From assembly GCF_001665685.1 (NCBI RefSeq), contig NZ_LZTB01000104.1:1-64000 (forward strand): a DNA stretch of 64,000 nucleotides, written 5' to 3'. This document shows, piece after piece, positions 7,546 through 15,916 of this stretch; position 1 is the first letter of the stretch, and each line of letters starts with the position of its first letter. The notes beneath the pieces were generated by a model. The model saw nothing but the letters and a program-made list of their open reading frames with translations, did not search any database and was not told where the DNA came from. Source of the stretch: Mycobacterium sp. 852013-50091_SCH5140682. GTDB taxonomy: Bacteria; Actinomycetota; Actinomycetes; Mycobacteriales; Mycobacteriaceae. The translations under genes were made by a program, and so were the position numbers.

Positions 7546-7577
7546 GGTTGCCGGGCGCTCGGCGCGGCCGGGGGCGG

Positions 7578-7775
7578 TTATTTCAGCCGCTGCACCGGTA
7601 TGGCACGACTCATGCCATCCACCAGCATTTTTCCGTTCTGGATCGTCACCTTGGGTCGATAGGCGTATCGGTACTCGTAGTGATATTGGGATTGGCGCCA
7701 TATCGAACCGTCCGTGAGTTCAACGATCGTGTTGCCGTTCCACCCTGTCCAGGAACCGTTGATGTATAGCGTCAC
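7578..7775 (-). CDS. Reverse-strand small conserved protein (moron candidate)
   Basis: A 65-residue protein on the opposite strand to the late genes. It is rich in aromatic residues (GSIWRQSQYHYEYRYAYRPKV). A similar W(K/R)Q...Y-YRP pattern occurs in small bacterial proteins of unknown function. It has a strong RBS (GAGGAGGG read on the minus strand, ~7784-7791) before GTG 7775 and lower GC content than its neighbours. Reverse orientation, own RBS and different composition fit a moron expressed from the lysogen. Confidence 0.65.
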   Translation of the reverse strand: MTLYINGSWTGWNGNTIVELTDGSIWRQSQYHYEYRYAYRPKVTIQNGKMLVDGMSRAIPVQRLK

Positions 7776-7873
7776 TAGACCCTCCTCGATGACTTCGGTA
7801 TAGCCGAATTGTGTTGCTGGTCACTGCGAATGTCACAGTTTACCTAGACAAGTCTTGAGCGGCGGAATGTTGC

Positions 7874-7892
7874 GTCAATGCCGCCTTACCGT
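7874..7892 (+). promoter_or_regulatory. Partial start-associated element
   Basis: TACCGT (7887-7892) ends 7 nt before GTG 7900, as in the strong copies. The upstream tetramer is GTCA instead of CACC. Weak copy, listed because it supports the GTG 7900 start. Confidence 0.4.
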
Positions 7893-7899
7893 TGGCCTT

Positions 7900-8415
7900 G
7901 TGAGTCATCCGCAACGTTGGCAGCCGGACGAGCACATGATCGCCGCGGTGCTGTCGACGCCGAAGTCGTCGCGGAAGATGACGCAGCTGTCCGAGATGGA
8001 TCGGGCGTGGCTGGTTGCCGGGTTGACATTGGCGGGTGTGACGGCGCAGGACATCGCGGACCGCATGCGGTGCTCGCTCAGGTTGGTGCGGGCGATCCGC
8101 GCCGAGGACTTGACTCAGTTCGCGGTGGTGGCGCAGACCCAAAACCGCACGCTGGGTGACGATTTGCGGACGGAGCGTTGCGAGCACGCGGTGACGCGCC
8201 GGAATCTGGCGGAGGCTCAAGCCGATCTCGAGCGGCTGCGTGCCCAGTTCGATCAGATCGTCGATGCCCACATGACTGGGCAGCTGCAGGTTTTCAAGCG
8301 GTGTGGGCATCCGATGGTGCCGTACAACACCTATGAGCATGGCGGCCGGAAGTGGTGCCGGACCTGTGGCCGTGAACGGAAAGCTGAGCGACGCAAGGCG
8401 TTAGCCGCTGTCTGA
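7900..8415 (+). CDS. HTH and zinc-finger DNA-binding phage protein
   Basis: A 171-residue protein. A HTH occupies roughly residues 37-63 (LAGVTAQDIADRMRCSLRLVRAI). A coiled-coil-like stretch (RRNLAEAQADLERLRAQFDQIV) follows, and the C-terminus has CGHPM...YNTYEHGGRKWCRTC, a C...C-x2-C zinc finger. This looks like a DNA-binding regulator or packaging accessory. Start GTG 7900 is chosen from the TACCGT-N7-GTG signal instead of TTG 7855. It lies between terL and the portal module. Confidence 0.7.
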   Translation: MSHPQRWQPDEHMIAAVLSTPKSSRKMTQLSEMDRAWLVAGLTLAGVTAQDIADRMRCSLRLVRAIRAEDLTQFAVVAQTQNRTLGDDLRTERCEHAVTRRNLAEAQADLERLRAQFDQIVDAHMTGQLQVFKRCGHPMVPYNTYEHGGRKWCRTCGRERKAERRKALAAV

Positions 8416-8447
8416 CCTGCGGTGTCCTCACCGGTGAGGCCAGTTTT

Positions 8448-8466
8448 CACCCTCGCTGCATAGCCT
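8448..8466 (+). promoter_or_regulatory. Start-associated element
   Basis: CACC-ctcgctgca-TAGCCT, with the hexamer 8 nt before ATG 8475 and no Shine-Dalgarno. A perfect 14-bp palindrome (8426-8439) lies just upstream. Confidence 0.6.
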
Positions 8467-8474
8467 CCGGTCTC

Positions 8475-8897
8475 ATGAATCTCAGCCTCGGACTTACCAT
8501 TCTGGCTCTTTTCGTCTACGTGTTGGCCGTAATGCGGCTCGTGCGCCTGATCAACTTCGATACCGTGCTGGACCCGCTACGGCTGGCCATAGAACGCCGA
8601 ATTGTCGCGGCGCGCACGATCGCGGACCAGACGGAGCAGCGCGATGACGAGAACAACGCTGTTGCCGTGCACTTCCGGCGCCGTCAAACGCAGTGGGCGA
8701 CACTGGCCTATTTCCTGGGATGCCCGTGGTGCGTGGGGTTCTGGCTGTCGCTGGCGACTGCGATCGTTCCGGTGCTGATCATCGGGTGGCCGTGGTGGGC
8801 ACTGTTCGGGGTCGCGTTGGCCACCAGCCACCTCGTGGGGATCGCGGCTCCGCTGTCGGCGGACGAGGACATCGAGATCGTCGCGAACGGGGAGTAA
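8475..8897 (+). CDS. Phage membrane protein (DUF1360-like)
   Basis: A 140-residue protein. There is an N-terminal membrane segment (~4-22), a charged middle with many Arg/Glu, then YFLGCPWCVGFWLSLATAIV and a second hydrophobic stretch (WWALFGVALATSHLVGIA). The CPWCVGFW motif is typical of DUF1360 proteins found in bacteria and phages. Role unknown. It precedes the portal gene and has its own start-associated element. Confidence 0.7.
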   Translation: MNLSLGLTILALFVYVLAVMRLVRLINFDTVLDPLRLAIERRIVAARTIADQTEQRDDENNAVAVHFRRRQTQWATLAYFLGCPWCVGFWLSLATAIVPVLIIGWPWWALFGVALATSHLVGIAAPLSADEDIEIVANGE

Positions 8898-8898
8898 A

Positions 8899-8917
8899 CA
8901 CCCAGCTTGGCTACCGT
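8899..8917 (+). promoter_or_regulatory. Start-associated element of portal gene
   Basis: CACC-cagcttggc-TACCGT, with the hexamer 7 nt before GTG 8925. It favours GTG 8925 over TTG 8907 as the portal start. Confidence 0.65.
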
Positions 8918-8924
8918 CTCGCTC

Positions 8925-10838
8925 GTGGCAGCTCCGGATTTGCGCGTCGTTCGACGCCGTAAGGGCACCGCGCTGGTCGCGTCCGTTGGGCGTCCCGCGG
9001 CGCTGACGGCAGCCAGTGCACCGGTGAGCGACCCGGGCAAGGTGTTTGGATCCGCGACGATGGGTCGCCGCGACAACTGGCAGGCCGAGGCCTGGGAGAT
9101 GTACCGCCAGGTTGGTGAGCTCGGCTATTACGTGCGGTGGCGCGCCAACTCGTGCTCCCGGGTGCGGCTCGTCGCGTCGGAGATCGACCCCGATACCGGA
9201 TTGCCGACGGGCAGCATCGATCCCGACAACGCGGAAGGTATGCGGTTCGCGGAGATTGTGCGCGAGATCGCCGGCGGTCCGCTGGGGCAGGCGAAGATCA
9301 TCAAGCGCGCCACCGAGTGCCTGACGGTGCCGGGGGAGCACTGGATCGCGATCCTGGTGCGCCCAGCCGCGGGTTGGGCGGACGGGTCACTGCTGCCCGA
9401 GCGGTGGTTCGTGGTGACTCGCAAGGAAATCGAGAAGGGCGCGCGGCGCAACAGTGTTGTGATCAAGCTGCCGGATGGGTCGAAGCACGAGTTCGATGCG
9501 GCGGCGGGTGACGGCATGTTCCGGGTCTGGAATCAGGACGCCGAGGATGCCGCTCTACCGACTTCGCCGGTGCAGGCGTGCTTGGACTCGCTGCGTGAGA
9601 TCGTCCGGACGACGAAGAAAATCCGGAACGCCGACAATTCGCGGTTGCTGAACAACGGGCTGTTGTTCGTGCCGTCGGAGGCCAGCCTGCCGGATTCGGC
9701 GGGCGCTCCGGTGTCGGCGGACAAACCGGCCGGGTCGCCTGCGCCACCGGCACGCCGGCCAGGTGTCGCGGACAGTCTGCAGCGCACGATCGTTCGCGTC
9801 GGCGAGACGGCGGCGAAGGATCCGGACAGCATGGCGGCGCTCGTGCCCGTCGTCGTCGCCGCTCCCGGTGAGCACCTGTCGAAGATCCATCATCAGGAGA
9901 TCGGCAAGGACGTCAGCGACACGGCGCTCAAGACGCGCACCGAGGCCATCGCGCGGCTGGCCATGGGGCTGGACATGTCGCCGGATCAGTTGCTCGGGCT
10001 CGGCAACTCGAACCACTGGTCGGAATGGTTGCGGTCCGATCAGGACGTGCAGATCCACGTGTCGCCCGTGCTGGAAACGATCTGCCAGGCCATCTATGAC
10101 AGCGTGCTACGCCACATGCTGGCCGCGGCCGGGATCGATCCGGACAAGTACGTCCTTTGGTACGACGCGAGCCGTCTGACCGCCGACCCGGACAAGACCG
10201 ACGAGGCTCGCGACGCGTTCGACCGCGGCGCCATCACCGCTGAGGCGCTGGTCCGCCAGTACGGCCTGCCGGACGATGCGCTCTACGACTTCACCAGCCT
10301 GGACGGCTGGAAACAGTGGGCTCAGGACCGGGTTTCGCGGGACCCGACATTGTTGCCGACGCTGTTGCCGCTGCTCGATGCCAGCGTGCAGGCCATCGAC
10401 TTCCCCGAGCCGCAGCCCGCGTTGCCGCCGGCAGACAATCAGCAGTCCGATGAGGGATCGGGCGCTGACAGGCAGCAGGAACCCGACACCGAGGACAGCA
10501 GCGGCGACCAGTCGGCCGGTCTGCGTGGCGACGTCGAACTGGCTGTCGTGGATCTGCTCGTGGGGCGGGCGCTGGAGTTGGCGGGGAAGCGGCGGGTCCG
10601 GACGAACGACCGCGTGCAGCATGCGCGTCTGCGCGACGTAGCGCCCCGCGACTATCACCGGTTCATGCCTCCGGTCGACGACGGCGAAGCGAGCCGGCTG
10701 ATCAAGGGGTTTGACGACGTGCTCGACGGCGAGTTCGCCGCCGCACACGGTCTGGACCCTGAGCGTGTCCGCTCCGCCGTTCGCCGCATCGCTCGGCGTG
10801 AGCTAACCAGCCAGGTCGTCGACGGGCAGGTGGTCTGA
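8925..10838 (+). CDS. Portal protein
   Basis: A 637-residue dodecameric-channel-type protein. It has the large alpha/beta N-terminal region with DNWQAEAWEMYRQVGELGYYVRW and a central WSEWLRSDQDVQIHVSPVLETICQAIYDSVL segment that is characteristic of actinophage portals. A variable, acidic, low-complexity linker (~505-525) precedes a helical C-terminus. Its place after terL and before the MuF gene is canonical. TTG 8907 would add six residues; GTG 8925 is preferred from the upstream element. The stop overlaps the next ATG. Confidence 0.92.
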   Translation: MAAPDLRVVRRRKGTALVASVGRPAALTAASAPVSDPGKVFGSATMGRRDNWQAEAWEMYRQVGELGYYVRWRANSCSRVRLVASEIDPDTGLPTGSIDPDNAEGMRFAEIVREIAGGPLGQAKIIKRATECLTVPGEHWIAILVRPAAGWADGSLLPERWFVVTRKEIEKGARRNSVVIKLPDGSKHEFDAAAGDGMFRVWNQDAEDAALPTSPVQACLDSLREIVRTTKKIRNADNSRLLNNGLLFVPSEASLPDSAGAPVSADKPAGSPAPPARRPGVADSLQRTIVRVGETAAKDPDSMAALVPVVVAAPGEHLSKIHHQEIGKDVSDTALKTRTEAIARLAMGLDMSPDQLLGLGNSNHWSEWLRSDQDVQIHVSPVLETICQAIYDSVLRHMLAAAGIDPDKYVLWYDASRLTADPDKTDEARDAFDRGAITAEALVRQYGLPDDALYDFTSLDGWKQWAQDRVSRDPTLLPTLLPLLDASVQAIDFPEPQPALPPADNQQSDEGSGADRQQEPDTEDSSGDQSAGLRGDVELAVVDLLVGRALELAGKRRVRTNDRVQHARLRDVAPRDYHRFMPPVDDGEASRLIKGFDDVLDGEFAAAHGLDPERVRSAVRRIARRELTSQVVDGQVV

Positions 10839-11002
10839 TGGCCGAGATCGACAAGACACACCCCGGCGTCGTCCGGGCACGGGAAGGCAACGCGACGGCG
10901 AGCCACTACACGGCCAGTCGGCGAGTGGTGGTCGTCGCCGACAACGCCAGCTTCGCTGACGCGATCGCCGCGCTCAAGGCGCTCCGAGACGAGGTGTGCT
11001 GA
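10838..11002 (+). CDS. 54-residue hypothetical protein between portal and MuF
   Basis: The protein starts MAEIDKTHPGVVRAREG and ends FADAIAALKALRDEVC. Its ATG overlaps the portal TGA and its own TGA overlaps the next ATG (11000-11004), so it is translated in a coupled chain. Beta-strand RRVVVVADNA is followed by an amphipathic helix. No family recognised. Confidence 0.65.
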   Translation: MAEIDKTHPGVVRAREGNATASHYTASRRVVVVADNASFADAIAALKALRDEVC

Positions 11003-13431
11003 TGTTCTTCCCCGGGCGTGACGATGCGTTGTCGCACACCATCAAGGCGGAGACGGCGATCAGCGACCTGTACGCCGAGGCGATCCGCCGGTGGGCACCG
11101 GACGTGCAGGACGCGGTGTTGCCGGCGCTGACGGCCGCCGCGTCGGAGTTGCCGCCGGATCCGGATGCGGTCGCGCAGAAGCAATCCGAGTGGGAGACGA
11201 GCGCCGAAGCGGTGATCGTAGCCGGCCTGGCGGTCCTGTGGGCGGTGGCCGTGTACGAGACCGTGACGGGCCTTGGCCTGCCGATCGATATCGGTGGCGG
11301 CGGGGCGGCCGCGGTCAGCGACATCGATGGGTCCGTGATCGACATTTTGTTGGTGTCCGTGCAGCAGTCGCGCGCAGAGGTGAACGCGGCTGTCGAATAT
11401 GTGCAGGCCACGCCGTCGCTGGCCGCTGCGCGCGATGACTTCCTGTCCTCAAAACGTGAGGACATTTTCACGAGCACCCCGAAGATGGTGCGGGACAAGG
11501 TCACGGCGGCCCTCTCCGATCCGCAGATCACTGTGTCGGTGATTCCCGAAGACCGTCCCGCGGTGCTGCAAGCCGAAGCCGCCAAGGTGCTCAACCCATC
11601 GTCGGCGGTGATGCGGGAGATTGCCCGCGGCGGCGGATACCAGGCCGCCGGCGTGATGAACCACGCGGTGGTCGCGGCTGCCCGGCAGTCGGAGGACGCC
11701 GACGAGCTCGAAAAGACGTGGATCTGCACGATCGATGGGAAAACGCGGCCGACGCACTGGGCGGCGGACGGTCAGCGGGTGCCGCTGATGGGGCACTTCA
11801 CCGTTGGTGGCGAGCAGATGTTCGTTCCGGGGGATCGGTCGGCGTCGGCCGCCGAGTGGAAGAACTGCCGTTGCCGTGTCGGCATTCTCGCCGTCGACGA
11901 AGAGTTGCCCGACGAGATCGACCGGCACACCGAACGTCTCAACGGCCGCGACAGCGTGGTGATCAACCGCGATGGTCGCACCCAGGCGGAGGAAATTGAA
12001 CGCCGCGCCGACGCCGGCAATGTTCGTGCGCGTGACGACCAAGACGGGATTGGGCGCGTGGCGTCCGGCGGCTGGGCCGCATCGAGTGAACAGGAGTACG
12101 ACATGGCCGAGGACGCAGAGACCTTCCTGACGTTCAGCGGGTACATCGGCAAGTTGGGTGTGGCGACGTCGGATCGACGCATACTGGCCGCCGACATCGA
12201 CCTGACGATGCGCGAGTTTCCGCACCCGATGGCGTGGCAGAAGCAGGCCAGCGGCGGCCACTACGACAGCTACACCGTGGGTGTCGTGGAGACGGCCGAG
12301 ATCCAGGGCGACCGGGTGTTCGCTAGCGGCTATTTCCTCAACTCGACTGAGGCGATGGAGGCGGCCGACCAGGTCAAGCACAAAGTCTCCGCGCCCAGCC
12401 TCGACCTCGCCGCCGCGGAATACATCTTCACCGACGAGAACGGCAAAGAGATCGAGGGCGACCTTTACGACTGGTGGGAGGAGAACGGCGAGCCGTTCAC
12501 GTACTTCACCAAGGCGGAGCAGACCGGATTCACGCTGGTGCAGACCCCCGCGTTCGACGGCATCGACATCACCCTGGGCGAACGGGAGACCCGAGACCTC
12601 GCGTTGGTGGCGTCCATCGTGGCCCGCGTCGACGGTCCGCGCGTGAAGACCTACGACCCGGCGCTGTTCGAGGATCCGAAGCTGGCGCGGCCCACTGCGC
12701 CGACGATGAACAACGAGACGGGTCGGATCTACGGACATCTGGCTGAGTGGGGGCACGCCATCCGCGGCGGCAACGGGGAGCTCACCCCGCGGAACCACAA
12801 CGGGTACGCCAACTTCCACACCAGCCAGGTGCAACTCGACAACGGCAAACAGCTGTCGGTGGGACGGCTCACGGTGCAGGGCGGGCACGCCGACACTTCG
12901 CTCGGCGTCACGCTCGCGACAGCGCGAGCACACTACGACAACGTGTGCACGGCATTCGGTCTGGTGCGCGTCGGTGAGGACCGCTTCGGTATCTGGTTTT
13001 CGGGTGTGCCTGCACCAGGTGTTGACCCCGAGGTCTTCCAGATGGGCATGACCGCACCGCTGTCGGGCGACTGGCGCGGTACGCAGCTCGACATGATCGC
13101 AGCGCACGCCGTCAACAGCCCGGGATTCCCGATCTACAGCGCAGTCACCGGACCCGACGGCCGCGACCTTGCGCTCATCGCCAGCCTCGGCCCGTCGCGA
13201 AAAGCACAGCGAGCTGCCGGTGGGTTCACCATGGATCGCGAGTCACTCAAGACGCTGCTGACAGAGGTGGTCGAGACCGTGGACCGCCGCCGCGCCCACC
13301 AGGATGCGGCGCTCGCGCACAAGGAGCGCACCGACGCGGTGTTGGCACGAGCACGGAACGCCGTGGGGGATCCGCCGCCTGAATTGACCCCGACACAGCG
13401 GATTGGTCAGATGCTGGCGGAGCGTGCCTAA
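11002..13431 (+). CDS. MuF-like minor head protein fused to capsid maturation protease
   Basis: An 809-residue protein. Residues ~239-294 carry the MuF/SPP1-gp7 signature (TWICTIDGKTRPTHWAADGQ ... EWKNCRCRVG). Residues ~370-530 form a prohead-protease-like domain: MREFPHPMAW, GGHYDSYTVGVVE with the likely catalytic His, and VSAPSLDLA with the likely Ser. The rest may be substrate- or scaffold-like. Such fusions are known in mycobacteriophages. A strong internal SD and in-frame ATG at 12103 would make the protease part separately. GTG 10996 is an alternative start. Confidence 0.88.
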   Translation: MFFPGRDDALSHTIKAETAISDLYAEAIRRWAPDVQDAVLPALTAAASELPPDPDAVAQKQSEWETSAEAVIVAGLAVLWAVAVYETVTGLGLPIDIGGGGAAAVSDIDGSVIDILLVSVQQSRAEVNAAVEYVQATPSLAAARDDFLSSKREDIFTSTPKMVRDKVTAALSDPQITVSVIPEDRPAVLQAEAAKVLNPSSAVMREIARGGGYQAAGVMNHAVVAAARQSEDADELEKTWICTIDGKTRPTHWAADGQRVPLMGHFTVGGEQMFVPGDRSASAAEWKNCRCRVGILAVDEELPDEIDRHTERLNGRDSVVINRDGRTQAEEIERRADAGNVRARDDQDGIGRVASGGWAASSEQEYDMAEDAETFLTFSGYIGKLGVATSDRRILAADIDLTMREFPHPMAWQKQASGGHYDSYTVGVVETAEIQGDRVFASGYFLNSTEAMEAADQVKHKVSAPSLDLAAAEYIFTDENGKEIEGDLYDWWEENGEPFTYFTKAEQTGFTLVQTPAFDGIDITLGERETRDLALVASIVARVDGPRVKTYDPALFEDPKLARPTAPTMNNETGRIYGHLAEWGHAIRGGNGELTPRNHNGYANFHTSQVQLDNGKQLSVGRLTVQGGHADTSLGVTLATARAHYDNVCTAFGLVRVGEDRFGIWFSGVPAPGVDPEVFQMGMTAPLSGDWRGTQLDMIAAHAVNSPGFPIYSAVTGPDGRDLALIASLGPSRKAQRAAGGFTMDRESLKTLLTEVVETVDRRRAHQDAALAHKERTDAVLARARNAVGDPPPELTPTQRIGQMLAERA
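12092..12105 (+). promoter_or_regulatory. Internal ribosome-binding site and start in the MuF-protease gene
   Basis: AGGAG (12092-12096), 6 nt, then ATG (12103-12105) in frame with the parent gene. It would give a 442-residue protein starting MAEDAETFLTFSG, exactly at the head of the protease-like domain. Confidence 0.55.
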
Positions 13432-13616
13432 TGGCGTGCGGATGCAGGGGCGGTGGGCGTGCCGGTGCCCGCACGTCGACGGGTTCGACGGTCGAGGGCT
13501 ATGAGTACACCGCTCCGGACAAGACGGTGAGGACGTTCCTGATCTACCTGGAAGCGAAGAAGGAGCAGCTCCGCAATGGCGGCGGCACGATCAAAACGAT
13601 CGTCAGCAGCACATAG
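13431..13616 (+). CDS. Small head-region phage protein
   Basis: A 61-residue protein. It has a Cys/Gly-rich N-terminus (MACGCRGGGRAG) followed by EGYEYTAPDKTVRTFLIYLEAKKEQL. Proteins of this size and pattern sit between protease and capsid genes in several actinophages. Role unknown; head assembly is inferred from place. The start overlaps the previous stop, and a terminator-like hairpin follows. Confidence 0.65.
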   Translation: MACGCRGGGRAGARTSTGSTVEGYEYTAPDKTVRTFLIYLEAKKEQLRNGGGTIKTIVSST

Positions 13617-13630
13617 GTAATCGACCAGGC

Positions 13631-13655
13631 GGCCCCCGGTTTCACACCGGGGGCC
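13631..13655 (+). terminator. Terminator-like hairpin before capsid gene
   Basis: GGCCCCCGG (13631-13639), 7-nt loop TTTCACA, CCGGGGGCC (13647-13655). It is a perfect 9-bp GC stem without a T-run, as is common in mycobacteria. It isolates the capsid transcript from upstream reads. Confidence 0.7.
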
Positions 13656-13677
13656 GTCTCGTGTTCCGAGGTCGCTG

Positions 13678-13696
13678 CACCATGCCCTCTTACTGT
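13678..13696 (+). promoter_or_regulatory. Start-associated element / promoter of capsid gene
   Basis: CACC-atgccctct-TACTGT. Unlike most copies, it is followed by a ~90-nt leader with an SD (CAGGAG) before GTG 13787. The flanks (TGCACC ... TACTGTYCGGCGC) match the tail-protein copy at 18429 closely. Confidence 0.65.
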
Positions 13697-13786
13697 CCGG
13701 CGCCAGAGAGTTCCTGCCATGCGCTATGTGCCGGGGAGCGATCGGAAACAGGCAGTACCCCTATCACCGAGACAGGAGCCATTGCA

Positions 13787-15820
13787 GTGAAGTTCACGAC
13801 GCTGCCCGATCAGTTGCCCGACACCGTCACCGAGCTGGAGGAGTTGGCCGCCGCCGTCGCGGCTGAGATCAACGTTTTCCAGGCCCGCCACGCCGTCGGT
13901 GACGAGTTCACCGCCGAAGAGGTCGACCGGTTCGAGTACCTCGCCGATTCGCACGACAAGGTCACCGAGAAGCGTGACGCCGTCGCTGCGGCCGACCAGT
14001 CCGACGCTGACAAGCTCAACGGCTTGATCGCCCGGACAGCCGCCAAGCCTGCCGCGGAGGCCGAGACCTCCGAGACCGCTGAGCAGTCCGCCGACGCGGA
14101 TGCTGCTGCTGAAGTGGTCGCCGAGGCCGAAGCCGCGACCGCCGACGCCGCCGCCGAGGATGCTGCTGCGGCCGTCACCGCGTCCAGCGGCAATGGCGGG
14201 GCGACGTTCGCTGGGGCCGTCCGCAACAGTGACATCCCCGCAGACACCCCAGCCGGCGAGAAGCCGAAGCGGTGGACTCCGCTGGCTTCGATGCCGAAGT
14301 TCGCCGAGTTCGGCGGCGCCAACGTCAGCTCCCGCGAGATCGCTGAGGCGATCGATTCGGTGCAGGCTGGTCAGCGGACCGGTCGCCAGCCGACCGGCGA
14401 GACCACCCTTGGTGGTCAGGCGTTCGCTACCCAGGCGCTGGCCAAGATGGCTCGGCCGCAGGGCAAGGTCATCGAGAACGCACAGGATCTGCACGCCGAG
14501 TTGGACCGGGTCGCCGCCGAGATCCCCGGGCGCGGCAAGGTTTCCGCGGAGGCGCTGGTCGCTGCTGGTGGCTGGTGCGCACCGTCTGAGCAGCTGTACG
14601 ACTTCTGCCCCACCCCGGCGGCGGCCAACCTGCTATCGCTGCCGGAGATCGCGATCAAGCGTGGCGGTATCCGGTTCCCCGCTGAGCCGGATTTCACCGC
14701 GCTGCAGACCGGTTTCCACTTCACCGAGCCGCAGTTGGAAGCCACCGACGGCAACGGTCAGCCCACTGCGGTCAAGGAATTCGTCGAGATCCCTTGCCCC
14801 GACGACATGATCGAGTATCGGCTCGAGGCGATCGGCTGGGCGGTCAAGGCCGGCATCCTGCAGCGGCAGGCGTGGCCGGAGCTCATCGAAAAGTTCGTCG
14901 ATGAGTTCCTGGTGGCCCACCAGTACCGCGTTTCGGCGAAGACCGTGCAGAAGATGCTGGCCGAGTCCAGCGCGGCCAAGGTCGTCCCCACCGATGCGGT
15001 TCTGGGCGCCACCACCGGCGTCCTGAACGGTCTGCACGTGCGGGCCCGCAACATTCAGCTCAAGACCCGCCGGGACACCGTCGAAGGTGTTGCGCCGGTG
15101 TGGTTCCGCGACGTGCTGCGCGCCGATCTGGCGATGCGGGACGGCAAGGACATGCTGTCCGTCTCCGACGCCGAGATCGACAACTGGCTGGCAGTCCGCG
15201 GCATCTACCTGCAGTACGAGGGCACCTGGCAGTCCCTCGGCGCAGGACAGCCCGGCCACCTCGACACCTCGTGGTGGCCCGGCAGCGTCGACGTGATCCT
15301 GTACCCGGCAGGTACGTTCTTCCGGTCGCTGGACAACGTCATCACCCTCGGTGTCCAGTACCCGATCGAGCAGGTGCAGCTCAACCGCTACACCCACGGG
15401 TTCCTGGAGGACTCGTTCCTGGTCGGGAAGCGTTGCGGCCCGTCAGATCTGATCCGTGTGCCGCTGTGCACGAACGGTGCGGTCGGTGCCCGCGAGACCA
15501 TCGTGTGTGGTTCGGCTACGGTGACGAAGACGGTCGCCACGCCTGGCACCCCGACTGGTGGCGGGATCACTCTGAAGTTCTCCGCCAACAACATTCCGTC
15601 CGGGTCGATTGCGTTCAACGCGTCCGCGGCCAACGCGGACACGGCGCTGACCGCCATCGACGATGGCGTCACCCAGGCGGGCGACATCACCGTTACGGGT
15701 GGCCCGCTGCCGGGCGCTCCGCTGGTGGTGACCTACCCGGCGAAGCTGGGCGACCTGCAACTGGCCGTCAACTCGCTGACCGGCGGCACCCAGCCCGGCG
15801 CTGGCGTGAACATCTCCTAG
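13787..15820 (+). CDS. Major capsid protein with N-terminal delta domain and C-terminal decoration domain
   Basis: A 677-residue protein. Residues ~1-60 are helical and ~75-150 a very Ala/Glu-rich stretch, like a fused scaffold or delta domain that the protease would remove. The HK97-type shell region follows (ALVAAGGWCAPSEQLYDFCP; HTCP-like IPCPDDMIEYRLEAIGW; VILYPAGTFFRSLDNVITLG). Residues ~575-677 form an Ig-like beta domain related to the end of the major tail protein. GTG 13787 is preferred over 13661 because of the SD and leader. The upstream hairpin and element suggest high expression. Confidence 0.93.
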   Translation: MKFTTLPDQLPDTVTELEELAAAVAAEINVFQARHAVGDEFTAEEVDRFEYLADSHDKVTEKRDAVAAADQSDADKLNGLIARTAAKPAAEAETSETAEQSADADAAAEVVAEAEAATADAAAEDAAAAVTASSGNGGATFAGAVRNSDIPADTPAGEKPKRWTPLASMPKFAEFGGANVSSREIAEAIDSVQAGQRTGRQPTGETTLGGQAFATQALAKMARPQGKVIENAQDLHAELDRVAAEIPGRGKVSAEALVAAGGWCAPSEQLYDFCPTPAAANLLSLPEIAIKRGGIRFPAEPDFTALQTGFHFTEPQLEATDGNGQPTAVKEFVEIPCPDDMIEYRLEAIGWAVKAGILQRQAWPELIEKFVDEFLVAHQYRVSAKTVQKMLAESSAAKVVPTDAVLGATTGVLNGLHVRARNIQLKTRRDTVEGVAPVWFRDVLRADLAMRDGKDMLSVSDAEIDNWLAVRGIYLQYEGTWQSLGAGQPGHLDTSWWPGSVDVILYPAGTFFRSLDNVITLGVQYPIEQVQLNRYTHGFLEDSFLVGKRCGPSDLIRVPLCTNGAVGARETIVCGSATVTKTVATPGTPTGGGITLKFSANNIPSGSIAFNASAANADTALTAIDDGVTQAGDITVTGGPLPGAPLVVTYPAKLGDLQLAVNSLTGGTQPGAGVNIS

Positions 15821-15850
15821 TCGAGGCCCGGGTATCGCAATGGACGAGGC

Positions 15851-15888
15851 GGGCGGCGTGAACAAATCCGAGGCGTTCACGTCCGCCC
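15851..15888 (+). terminator. Hairpin after capsid gene
   Basis: GGGCGGCGTGAAC (15851-15863) pairs with GTTCACGTCCGCCC (15875-15888) with one bulged base and an 11-nt loop. It lies 31 nt after the capsid stop and may terminate or stabilise the capsid mRNA 3' end. Confidence 0.6.
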
Positions 15889-15916
15889 GTCTTCCCGGTA
15901 GAGAGGACCGCACGCC

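Noticed and set aside
6238..7701. Long minus-strand open frames opposite terL and other virion genes
   Set aside because: They are Arg/Pro/His-rich shadows caused by high third-position GC of the real + strand genes.
8426..8439. The perfect palindrome CCTCACCGGTGAGG as a terminator
   Set aside because: There is no loop and the following T-run is only four bases. It could be an operator but nothing supports a specific role.
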